From: JBAWAP01 sp049589355
GTDB taxonomy: Bacteria; Chloroflexota; Anaerolineae; VGOG01
Direction of reading: 5' to 3'
NCBI GenBank assembly: GCA_049589355.1
Contig: JBAWAP010000186.1
Span: 1-5,504, forward strand
DNA: 5,504 nt
The position numbers and the translations under genes were made by a program. The notes under the pieces are model-generated. The model searched no databases, had not been told where the DNA came from, and worked only from the letters and a program-made list of their open reading frames with translations. Shown here piece after piece: positions 1 through 5,315 of the stretch (the first letter of the stretch is position 1; every line of letters starts with the position of its first letter).

Positions 1-20
1 GGGCCAGGAGGTACAAATGA
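1..20 (+). CDS. 3' end of an upstream gene, probably the metal ABC transporter ATPase (partial)
   Basis: A frame open from the window edge ends in TGA at 18-20, giving a tail that reads ARRYK. The TGA overlaps the ATG of the permease as ATGA (17-20), the junction style seen again later in the window. In ABC-3 metal uptake operons the gene before the permease is usually the ATP-binding subunit. Only five full codons are visible, so the identity is inferred from context alone and the frame itself could be chance. Confidence 0.3.
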
Positions 21-838
21 ACATTCTCCACTACCGCTTCATGCAAAACGCCATCCTGGCCGCGCTGCTGGGAGGGGTAGCTTGCTCAACCATTGGTGTC
101 TTCGTGGTGACCATGGGCATCTCTTTCATCGGCATTTGCATCTCCCACGCCGCCTTCGCTGGCGCTCTCCTCGGGATCCTGCTGGGCTTCAACCCCTTGA
201 TGGGTGCCTTCGTCTTCAGCCTGCTGGCAGCGGCGGTCATCGGCCCCCTGGCCGACCGGGGGGAGTTCAACCCCGATACGGCCATCGGCATCGTCTTCTC
301 CCTGATGCTGGGGCTGGCCTTCCTGTTTATGGGCCTGATGCCCGGTCCTAAGGCCCAGGCCCTGGGGCTCCTCTGGGGCAGCATCCTCACTGTCACCGAT
401 GCCAACCTGATCTTGCTGGCCGCCGTCTGCGGGGTGGTGGTGACCCTGGCGGTCCTCTTCTACAAGGAGATCCAGGCCGTCCTCTTCCATCGGGAGATGG
501 CGCTGGCGGTGGGCATCCCGGCCAACGCCATCTTCTACGCCCTGCTTTTTCTGACGGGAGCCACCATCACCGCCTCCTTCAAGGCTATTGGGGGCCTGCT
601 CATCTTCAGCCTGATCATCAGCCCCGCTGCAGCAGCTTACCAGCTTACCTATAGCCTGAAGCGGCTGTTTCTCCTCTCTGCCCTCTTCGGCGTGCTCTCC
701 GGCTGGCTGGGCCTCCTGGCCTCTTATCTTTTCGACGTCCCCAGTGGGGCGGTGATCATCGTCGTCTCCAGTCTGATCTTCGCCATCGCCACGCTGGTTT
801 CGCCCAAGAGGAAGGTGAAAGGGTGGCAAACAAAATGA
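17..838 (+). CDS. Metal ABC transporter permease, ABC-3 family (ZnuB/TroC/MntB-like)
   Basis: This is the membrane subunit of an ABC importer for a divalent metal such as zinc, manganese or iron. It would work with a cytoplasmic ATPase and an extracytoplasmic solute-binding protein, neither of which lies in this window. The 273-residue length is normal for the family. Visible signatures are the GISFIGICISHAAFAG segment (residues 34-49), matching the family's 'G-S-F-I-G--(I/L)SHAA-(L/F)-G' stretch, and the DVPSGA motif near residue 240 before the last helix. About eight hydrophobic segments can be picked out, roughly at 10-32, 38-58, 60-76, 88-108, 128-148, 166-205, 213-235 and 242-262. The tail is short, basic and cytoplasmic-looking. 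AGGAGG at 6-11 lies five bases before the ATG and fixes the start. The metal cannot be deduced from sequence. The gene overlaps the downstream methyltransferase, so the two are probably co-translated. Confidence 0.93.
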   Translation: MNILHYRFMQNAILAALLGGVACSTIGVFVVTMGISFIGICISHAAFAGALLGILLGFNPLMGAFVFSLLAAAVIGPLADRGEFNPDTAIGIVFSLMLGLAFLFMGLMPGPKAQALGLLWGSILTVTDANLILLAAVCGVVVTLAVLFYKEIQAVLFHREMALAVGIPANAIFYALLFLTGATITASFKAIGGLLIFSLIISPAAAAYQLTYSLKRLFLLSALFGVLSGWLGLLASYLFDVPSGAVIIVVSSLIFAIATLVSPKRKVKGWQTK

Positions 839-1422
839 ACCACCACCAGTTCTTCGACCAAGCGGCGGCCGAATGGGACGCGCTGGAGGTGGAGGAGACC
901 CTGATCCGGCTGCGGGAGATCGTAGCCGGGCTGGACATCGTGCCGGGGGCAGCGGTGTTAGATGTGGGTGCCGGTACCGGGGTGCTGGTGCCGCTGCTTC
1001 TAGAGGCGACAGGCGGGGAGGGACGGATCATGGCTCTGGATATCTCGGGCGAGATGCTCAGGCAAGCCCAGGCCAAGGGGTATCCCGTTGAGTATGTCCA
1101 GGGGGACGCCGAGAACCTGCCCCTGCGGGATGAAGCCTTTGATTGGGCGATCTGCAACGCTGTCTTCCCTCACTTCCCCCACAAACTCCGCGCCCTGGGC
1201 GAAATTTGCCGCGTGCTGCGGAGCGGCGGCCGGCTGGTCATTTGCCACACCGCCAGCCGCCAGGCAATCAACGAGTTCCACCGTTCCATGGGTGGGGTCG
1301 TGGCTCACGACACCATTCCCGACGAGGGGGAGATGCTGCGCTTGCTGCAAGAGGCCGGGCTGGTGGAGGCTCAGGTGCGGGATGAGCCCGACTGTTATCT
1401 GATACTGGCCCGCCGGAACTAA
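835..1422 (+). CDS. Class I SAM-dependent methyltransferase (UbiE-like small-molecule type)
   Basis: The protein has the Rossmann-type methyltransferase fold. With the ATG at 835 it has 195 residues. Motif I VLDVGAGTGVL lies at about residues 41-51, followed by an acidic ribose-binding position in ALDISGEML (Asp about 69), the adenine-side GDAENLPL stretch (about 90-97), and the post-motif strand RVLRSGGRLVICH (about 126-138). The acceptor is unknown. His-rich patches (NHH at the N-terminus, PHFPHK, CH, FH) are noticeable but not diagnostic. The ATG forms ATGA (835-838) with the permease stop, implying translational coupling. A GTG at 823 in the same frame, four bases after AGGTGA (813-818), is a credible alternative start adding four residues. 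Its position behind a metal permease suggests a role tied to metal uptake, such as modifying a metallophore or cofactor, but this is inference only. The stop at 1420-1422 is immediately followed by unrelated gene debris. Confidence 0.88.
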   Translation: MNHHQFFDQAAAEWDALEVEETLIRLREIVAGLDIVPGAAVLDVGAGTGVLVPLLLEATGGEGRIMALDISGEMLRQAQAKGYPVEYVQGDAENLPLRDEAFDWAICNAVFPHFPHKLRALGEICRVLRSGGRLVICHTASRQAINEFHRSMGGVVAHDTIPDEGEMLRLLQEAGLVEAQVRDEPDCYLILARRN

Positions 1423-1595
1423 AGGAGGTCCAGATAATCCTCTACGACCGGGAGCTGGCCCTGTGGAATACATATTCCACGGGGCTGGCCCTGGCGGTGG
1501 GGGTGCCGGCGCGGGCGATCTACTACGCCATCATCGTCCTAGTCTGCCTGAGCGTGGCCGTGGCCATGCGGGTGACCGGGGCGCTCCTGGTGGGA
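1422..1595 (+). pseudogene. Internal fragment of a second ABC-3 metal permease, interrupted by a 30-bp insertion
   Basis: Read in the frame whose codons start at multiples of three, this stretch gives KEVQIILYDRELA, then a ten-residue insert, then LAVGVPARAIYYAII and on to TGALLVG. It lines up with residues 150-196 of the intact permease (bases 464-604) with no gap other than the insert. I count about 21 identities in 47 positions by eye, so it is a diverged paralogue and not a recent copy. It has neither the family's N-terminal half nor its SGA end. Its first codons (AAG GAG GTC) mimic a Shine-Dalgarno site just behind the methyltransferase stop, but no ATG, GTG or TTG follows at a usable distance. 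I read it as a dead fragment. Confidence 0.72.
1451..1493 (+). repeat. 30-bp in-frame insertion: 13-bp direct repeat flanking a palindrome
   Basis: GGAGCTGGCCCTG (1451-1463) recurs as GGGGCTGGCCCTG (1481-1493), a 12-of-13 match 30 bases apart; the exact shared core is the nine bases CTGGCCCTG plus a flanking G. Between the copies is the perfect inverted repeat TGGAATA-CA-TATTCCA (1464-1479). Comparison with the intact permease in this window shows that exactly 30 bases, ten codons, are extra here. A duplicated target around a palindromic remnant is what imprecise loss of a small transposable element would leave. A tandem-duplication origin is also possible. Confidence 0.6.
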
Positions 1596-1750
1596 CGGCG
1601 TTTCGTGCCCCAGGCAGGCTCGGTCTTCATGATCGGCGTCGTTGCTGCCCTGCTCAAGCTGCTGAGCATCGGCGGAGTGAAGATGGGCCCTCTTCTCGGC
1701 ATCCTCATCGAGAGCAGGCTGGCGGTTTCGTCGGCGGGGTTCTGGGCGAG
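1596..1750 (+). pseudogene. Fragment of an unrecognised membrane protein, frame-disrupted
   Basis: The frame of the permease fragment continues, but similarity to ABC-3 permeases stops at about the GG/GRR around 1595. The new stretch reads RRFVPQAGSVFMIG, then VVAALLKLLSIGGVKMG, then PLLGILIES. It contains one or two hydrophobic helices and looks like part of a real polytopic membrane protein, perhaps of the small ECF-type S-component kind; I do not recognise it securely. After about 1715 this frame turns into Arg/Trp/Cys-rich sequence ending at 1796, whereas the +2 frame becomes sensible (GGFVGGVLGE). This implies a frameshift or a second junction near 1710-1750. No start codon with a ribosome site precedes it. 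Confidence 0.45.
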
Positions 1751-2122
1751 ATGGAGACGCTGTTCAGGGCTGCTTTCGCTGGGTTGCGCGGGCTGATGCC
1801 ACTCCTGGGCCGCCTGCCTGACCCCTTCGCCCTATTCCGGCAGGCTGCGCACTGTGTCCTGCGGTTCGGTTTCCCGCCGCAGGGGTGGGAGATGGAGTGG
1901 GTGGAAGATAGCGGCCAGTGGCTGGCCTTCAACGTGCGTCGCTGCTTCTATCTGGACGTGTTCACCGCCTACGGGGCACCGGAGTTGACGGCCCTCTATT
2001 GCAAGATTGACGACTTGATGTACGAGGCGCTGCCATCGTCCATTACCTGGGAGCGCACCAAGACGCTGGGCCGGGGCGACGACCTTTGCGACTTCCGCTG
2101 GTGTCGTGCCAGCACGGGATGA
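1751..2122 (+). CDS. L-2-amino-thiazoline-4-carboxylic acid hydrolase-like protein, possibly truncated at the N-terminus
   Basis: The C-terminal part matches the ATC hydrolase family by recognition. FNVRRCFYLDV (residues 60-70) is followed by AYGAPELTALYCKIDDLMYE (73-92), then ITWERTKTLGRGDDLCDFRW (98-117). Three cysteines (65, 84, 113) and the final CDF are the conserved family positions. The founding enzyme opens the thiazoline ring of L-ATC on the way to L-cysteine, but most family members have no assigned substrate and none can be given here. The open frame extends upstream to 1463, but most of that is Gly/Arg-rich out-of-frame sequence. ATG 1751 gives 123 residues, short for the family, and has no good ribosome-binding site before it. 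With a membrane-protein fragment directly upstream, the gene has probably lost its own 5' end. It may be an expressed remnant or a decaying gene. Confidence 0.66.
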   Translation: METLFRAAFAGLRGLMPLLGRLPDPFALFRQAAHCVLRFGFPPQGWEMEWVEDSGQWLAFNVRRCFYLDVFTAYGAPELTALYCKIDDLMYEALPSSITWERTKTLGRGDDLCDFRWCRASTG

Positions 2123-2244
2123 CCATTGAAGGAAGGGAATTAGAGCTGATCGAGATGGGTGATGAGAGGTTAGGGCTCACGCTGTGGGGACAGTTGTTGG
2201 GGAGCGAGGTGTTCGAGCGGTTTTGCCCTGGGGGGAGCATCTGA
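2119..2244 (+). CDS. Small hypothetical protein, 41 residues, coupled to the ATC-hydrolase-like gene
   Basis: ATG 2119 overlaps the preceding stop as ATGA (2119-2122). The frame runs 41 codons to TGA at 2242-2244, three bases before the terminator stem. The product begins MTIEGRELELIEMGDERLGL and ends FCPGGSI, with an acidic first half and a single cysteine. I recognise no family. The overlap matches the other translationally coupled junctions in this window, and the end fits neatly before the terminator, which argues for coding. The short length and the decayed surroundings argue against. It could also be the surviving N-terminus of a longer gene. Confidence 0.4.
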   Translation: MTIEGRELELIEMGDERLGLTLWGQLLGSEVFERFCPGGSI

Positions 2245-2246
2245 TG

Positions 2247-2285
2247 AGGAAGCGTCACAGAGTTGACGCTTCCTTTGTTGTTTTG
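2247..2285 (+). terminator. Rho-independent terminator
   Basis: A perfect 11-bp stem, AGGAAGCGTCA (2247-2257) against TGACGCTTCCT (2264-2274), encloses the six-base loop CAGAGT. It is followed by the U-rich run TTTGTTGTTTTG on the + strand. It closes the left transcription unit and insulates it from the promoter 40 bases downstream. Confidence 0.88.
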
Positions 2286-2322
2286 TAACCAATATGCCCC
2301 GTAAATTTTAAGGTTCCAACAC

Positions 2323-2351
2323 TTGACAAAATGCCACAAAGGTGATATAAT
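2323..2351 (+). promoter_or_regulatory. Strong sigma-70 promoter of the padR-DUF364-mrp-permease operon
   Basis: The -35 box is TTGACA (2323-2328) and the -10 box is TATAAT (2346-2351). Both are exact consensus with the optimal 17-base spacer, and there is also an extended -10 TG at 2343-2344. Transcription should start near 2358, leaving a leader of about 50 bases. The surrounding 2275-2395 stretch is AT-rich against GC-rich genes. A promoter this close to consensus is usually held down by a repressor, and the first gene it drives encodes one. Confidence 0.9.
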
Positions 2352-2390
2352 CTATATGTGTGAAAAGTCAGTATAGGCATAAGACATTAT
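2347..2390 (+). promoter_or_regulatory. Candidate operator dyads across the -10 box and transcription start
   Basis: Two weak symmetric arrangements sit here: CTATA (2352-2356) with TATAG (2372-2376), and ATAAT (2347-2351) with ATTAT (2386-2390), the latter extended imperfectly by TATG/CATA. PadR-family repressors commonly bind AT-rich dyads over their own promoter, so this is the natural place for autoregulation. The symmetry is imperfect and the region is AT-rich, so chance is a real possibility. Confidence 0.3.
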
Positions 2391-2407
2391 TTGCCGGGAG
2401 GTGAGAT

Positions 2408-2815
2408 ATGCCGCGCGGTCGTCGTCGTAGGTGGATGGGGGGCAAAGGTGGTGGGCCCTGCCCCACGCGGATATATCGTTTCGTGGAGCCGTGCTTGCTC
2501 CTGCTGCTCCATCGTGGTTCCTCCCACGGCTATAGCCTGCAGGAGGAGCTGAAGGAGTTCGGCTTTGCGGAGGCCCCCCTTGATCCCAGCATGGTCTATC
2601 GTGCCCTGCGGGAGATGGAAGAGCAAGGGCTCGTGGCCTCAGCCTGGGACACCGAAGGCTCAGGCCCACCGCGGCGGGTTTATCGGCTAACTGCCCAGGG
2701 CGATCAGTATCTGACTCAATGGGTGGCGGACTTACGCGAGACGGACCGGGTACTGCACAGCTTCTTTGCCACTTATGACCAGCACATGCAGGAGGGGGAA
2801 GGTGAACATCATTGA
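2408..2815 (+). CDS. PadR-family transcriptional regulator
   Basis: A 135-residue winged-helix regulator. After a basic N-terminal tail (RGRRRRW, residues 3-9), the PadR fold starts at about residue 22. It has helix 1 VEPCLLLLLHRG, the signature HGYSLQEELKEFG (40-52), the recognition-helix region DPSMVYRALREMEEQGLV (59-76), and the wing PPRRVYRLTAQG (87-98). A short C-terminal helix (about 99-128) is the usual dimerisation element of the small PadR subgroup. GGGAGGTGA at 2396-2404 precedes the ATG. As first gene behind a consensus promoter it probably represses its own operon. The ligand is unknown; the downstream genes make a metal or a metallocofactor state a reasonable guess. The only cysteines are C18 and C29, with no evident metal cluster. 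Confidence 0.92.
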   Translation: MPRGRRRRWMGGKGGGPCPTRIYRFVEPCLLLLLHRGSSHGYSLQEELKEFGFAEAPLDPSMVYRALREMEEQGLVASAWDTEGSGPPRRVYRLTAQGDQYLTQWVADLRETDRVLHSFFATYDQHMQEGEGEHH

Positions 2816-3560
2816 TGATCTGATCGCCTCTCTGAGGGGCGATGCGCCCCTGCGCGAAGTGCGGGTCTGCGCCTTCTGGACGGCGGTGGTGCTCGAAGAT
2901 GGGCGCTGTGGGCTGGCCTCCACGCTGCGGCCCGATGAGCCCCAGTGTGCCGGCCCCACTCCCCTGGTGCCAAGGGCGGGCCGCCTGTTGGAGTACAGCG
3001 CCCTGGAGCTGGCCGAATATGCCAAATCCGAGAGCCTCCTGGAGGCTTCGATTGGACTGGCAGCCATAAACGCCCTCCTGGAAGTTGACGAGAGCCGCTG
3101 CGTGGAACTGAACGCGGAGGAGGTCATCTTAGAGCAGGGGACTGGCAGAAAAGTGGCTATCGTAGGGCACTTCCCTTTCATCCCCCGGGTGAGGGAGGTG
3201 GCCGAGGAGCTCTGGGTGCTGGAGAAGAGGCCGGTGGGAGGAGACTTGCCCGCAGATATGGCCGCAGAGGTGCTCCCCCAGGCCGACGTGGCGGCCATCA
3301 CTGGCACCTCACTCATCAACCACACCTTTGAGGGTTTGATGAAGTTGTGCCGCCCCGGCGCTTTGGTCATCGTCCTGGGCCCCACGGCGCCCCTCTCGCC
3401 CGTGCTGTTCGACTACGGGGCGGACATAATCTGCGGAACCCTGGTCACTGACGCGGAAAACGTGCTGCGGCTTATCGGCCAGGGAGCTAACTTCGGGCAG
3501 GTGAAGCGCGGTGGGGGTGTGCGATTGCTGACCATGGCCCGGACGCAGCATTCCACTTAA
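2802..3560 (+). CDS. DUF4213/DUF364 putative heavy-metal chelation protein
   Basis: The product is a two-domain cytoplasmic protein of 252 residues. Residues about 5-95 match DUF4213 (enolase-N-like fold: MNIIDDLIASL, then VCAFWTAVVLEDGRCGLASTL). Residues about 108-245 match DUF364, a Rossmann-like domain with KVAIVGHFPFIPRV (117-130), AITGTSLINHT (165-175) and IVLGPTAPLSPVLFDYGAD (190-208). The structurally studied relative from Desulfitobacterium led to the suggestion of heavy-metal chelation, but no activity is established. GTG 2802 is chosen because AGGAGGGGGA (2790-2799) lies just upstream and MNIIDDLI is where the family starts. A start at 2766 would overlap padR by 50 bases and add sequence foreign to the family. 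The overlap with padR (14 bases) implies coupling. Four cysteines lie in the first 100 residues (23, 36, 49, 100), and C183 and C211 follow later. Confidence 0.85.
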   Translation: MNIIDDLIASLRGDAPLREVRVCAFWTAVVLEDGRCGLASTLRPDEPQCAGPTPLVPRAGRLLEYSALELAEYAKSESLLEASIGLAAINALLEVDESRCVELNAEEVILEQGTGRKVAIVGHFPFIPRVREVAEELWVLEKRPVGGDLPADMAAEVLPQADVAAITGTSLINHTFEGLMKLCRPGALVIVLGPTAPLSPVLFDYGADIICGTLVTDAENVLRLIGQGANFGQVKRGGGVRLLTMARTQHST

Positions 3561-3590
3561 CGAAACAATTACGTGAGAAAGGAGCAAGAA

Positions 3591-4652
3591 TTGGTTGACG
3601 AACAACAGGTACATCAAGCGTTACGAGAGGTAAAACATCCCGAATCAGGCCGTAGTTTGATGGAATTGGGCATGATCAGGGACATAAGGGTGGATGATAA
3701 GCAGGTGAGATTCACCGTCGTCCTGCCTTTCATGAACGTGCCCATCAAGGATCAGGTCGTAAGCGAAGCGCGGGCGGCGGTGGAAGGGCTGCCAGGGGTC
3801 AAGGGGGTGGACGTAGAACTAGCCGAGATGACCCAAGAGGAGCGGGCTCGCTTTATGGCCGCTCAGGAGAAAAGGGTTGGCCTAGCGGAGCAATTCAACC
3901 GCATCCAGCACGTCATCGCCGTGGTCAGCGGCAAGGGTGGTGTGGGTAAGTCGCTGGTGGCTGGGCTGCTGGCCATTGCCCTGAGGCGCGAGGGTCACGA
4001 GGTGGGCCTCCTCGACGCCGACATCACCGGCCCCAGCATCCCCAAGATGTTCTTCCCCACGCAGAGGCATCCCAATAACAGCCCCCTGGGCATCCTGCCG
4101 GTGGAGACCGAAGCGGGCATCAAGGTCATGTCCATCAACCTGCTTCTCCCCCAGGAGGACGAGGCGGTCATCTGGCGGGGGCCGCTTATTAGCACGGCCA
4201 TCAAGCAGTTCTGGGGTGATGTCGTCTGGGGCGACCTAGATTATCTCATCGTTGACCTGCCCCCCGGCACGGCCGACGCCTCGCTGACGGTGATGCAGGC
4301 CATCCCCTTGCAGGGTGTGGTCCTGGTCACCTCACCGCAGGACCTGGCAGCTATGGTGGTCAGGAAGGCGGCCCGCATGGCCCGGGTGATGGGGGTGCCC
4401 ATCCTTGGAGTTGTGGAGAACATGAGCTACGTCGTCTGTCCCGACACGGGCAGGCGATTGGAGGTCTTTGGGCCTAGCAAGGCTGAGATGATGGTGGCTC
4501 AACTGGGCGTGCCTCTCCTGGGACGATTGCCCATTGATCCCCAGATTGCCCAGTTCTGCGACGAGGGGCGGATCGAGGAGTACCGGTCCGACACATTCGC
4601 CGCCATCGCCAGGCAGTTGGCGGAAACAGCGCCATTGGTGGATGAGAGATGA
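3591..4652 (+). CDS. MIP18-domain/Mrp P-loop ATPase (ApbC/NBP35-like Fe-S carrier family)
   Basis: With the TTG start at 3591 (AAAGGAG at 3578-3584, six-base gap) the product has 353 residues. The alternative GTG at 3573 would place the ribosome site inside the coding region. Residues about 5-80 are a MIP18 (DUF59) domain (QVHQALREVKHPESGRSLMEL, then FMNVPIKDQV). A linker leads to the Mrp ATPase domain: deviant Walker A GKGGVGKS (114-121), DADITGPSIP (142-151) and DLPPGTADA (222-230). These proteins typically form dimers that carry a 4Fe-4S cluster to apoproteins in an ATP-dependent way. The expected bridging CxxC after ENMSY is here VCPDTG, with Cys283 but Thr286 in place of the second cysteine. 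The only other cysteine is 323. Cluster binding by the standard motif is therefore doubtful. Walker A is followed by Leu where Thr is common. The gene overlaps the downstream permease by ATGA. Confidence 0.93.
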   Translation: MVDEQQVHQALREVKHPESGRSLMELGMIRDIRVDDKQVRFTVVLPFMNVPIKDQVVSEARAAVEGLPGVKGVDVELAEMTQEERARFMAAQEKRVGLAEQFNRIQHVIAVVSGKGGVGKSLVAGLLAIALRREGHEVGLLDADITGPSIPKMFFPTQRHPNNSPLGILPVETEAGIKVMSINLLLPQEDEAVIWRGPLISTAIKQFWGDVVWGDLDYLIVDLPPGTADASLTVMQAIPLQGVVLVTSPQDLAAMVVRKAARMARVMGVPILGVVENMSYVVCPDTGRRLEVFGPSKAEMMVAQLGVPLLGRLPIDPQIAQFCDEGRIEEYRSDTFAAIARQLAETAPLVDER

Positions 4653-5290
4653 GGCCAGCGTACACCTTACTGCAAGCCTTCGTGTTGGGTCTGGCTCACA
4701 CCTTGGAGCCCTGTGAGGACAAGGCGGTCGTTTCCCTGTTCGTGATGTGGTCAAGTCGAAGGCTAAGGGAAGCCATCTACCTGGTGACCCTCTACGGCCT
4801 GGGCATGACCGTCATTGATACTGTCCTGGGCTTCGTCTGTTCGTACCTGGGGGTTTCTTTGCTCAGGGAGCACGGGGCTTTGCTTAGGGTCATTGCCGGG
4901 GTGATCACCTTCGTGCTCGGTTTGCTCATGCTGATCGGTAGTGAACGAGCACATCTGGGGCATCACCACGGGGAAACCTCGCTGGAACGCACAAAAGCCG
5001 GTAACCTTGGAGCACCGAGCGTCTTTGCGCTAGGGCTCGTCAGAGGTCTACCACCCTGCCCCGTCGAGCTAGCCGTCCTGACCTGGGCTGCCTCTGTTGG
5101 GCAGATATGGCGCGGTATTTTGATCGTGTTCGTCTTCGGGCTAGGGACAACTATAGGTCTGATTCCCTTAGGTTTGGTTATGGGCGGGTTGGCAGGAGCG
5201 GTCAAGAAGACCAGGTATGAAGCCTGGGTTCCCAGGATTTGTGGTTTGGTTATGATGGTGTTGGGGATTTGGCTTGTCCTGTCCCAATGA
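4649..5290 (+). CDS. NicO/RcnA/UreH-like six-helix membrane permease with His-rich loop
   Basis: The 213-residue polytopic protein has about six hydrophobic segments (roughly 5-20, 42-64, 78-97, 124-148, 155-181, 194-211) in two pseudo-repeated halves. The first helix carries GLAHTLEPCEDKAVVS (14-29), corresponding to the G-H-LEPGH-K motif of nickel/cobalt exporters of the NicO/RcnA group and of UreH. The second half has GLVRGLPPCPVELAVL (129-144), matching their GL-PCP-A-AVL motif, which is also shared more distantly with DsbD/CcdA. The loop between the halves contains AHLGHHHGE (101-109), like the histidine-rich loop of RcnA. The metal-site histidine and glycine of EPGH are replaced (EPCE), so substrate and direction are uncertain. 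Databases may label it sulfite exporter TauE/SafE or UreH-like. The start is an ATGA overlap with the Mrp gene. The gene looks somewhat less GC-rich than its neighbours. Confidence 0.75.
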   Translation: MRPAYTLLQAFVLGLAHTLEPCEDKAVVSLFVMWSSRRLREAIYLVTLYGLGMTVIDTVLGFVCSYLGVSLLREHGALLRVIAGVITFVLGLLMLIGSERAHLGHHHGETSLERTKAGNLGAPSVFALGLVRGLPPCPVELAVLTWAASVGQIWRGILIVFVFGLGTTIGLIPLGLVMGGLAGAVKKTRYEAWVPRICGLVMMVLGIWLVLSQ

Positions 5291-5315
5291 GTGTTCCACA
5301 GGGATGGTTTTCGAG

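Noticed and set aside
86..829. Long open frame on the - strand opposite the metal permease (247 codons)
   Set aside because: Composition is Gln/Gly/Asp/His-rich and shapeless, it is the mirror of a GC-rich permease gene, and there is no family similarity.
1422..1428. Perfect Shine-Dalgarno sequence AAGGAGG right after the methyltransferase stop
   Set aside because: It is the Lys-Glu-Val codons of the permease fragment (AAGGAGA at 464-470 in the intact gene), and no ATG, GTG or TTG follows at proper spacing.
1463..1750. Upstream extension of the ATC-hydrolase-like ORF to the GTG at 1463
   Set aside because: It reads Gly/Arg/His-rich nonsense, while the alternate frame over the same bases gives clear membrane-protein sequence.
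2766..2801. Start at 2766 for the DUF364 gene
   Set aside because: It would overlap padR by 50 bases and add residues not found in the family; GTG 2802 has AGGAGGGGGA just upstream.
2732..3385. 217-codon open frame on the - strand opposite the DUF364 gene
   Set aside because: Ser/Thr/Arg-rich shadow of a well-supported + strand gene, with no recognisable domain.
3573..3590. GTG 3573 as start of the Mrp gene
   Set aside because: The ribosome site AAAGGAG (3578-3584) would lie inside the gene; TTG 3591 is correctly spaced from it.
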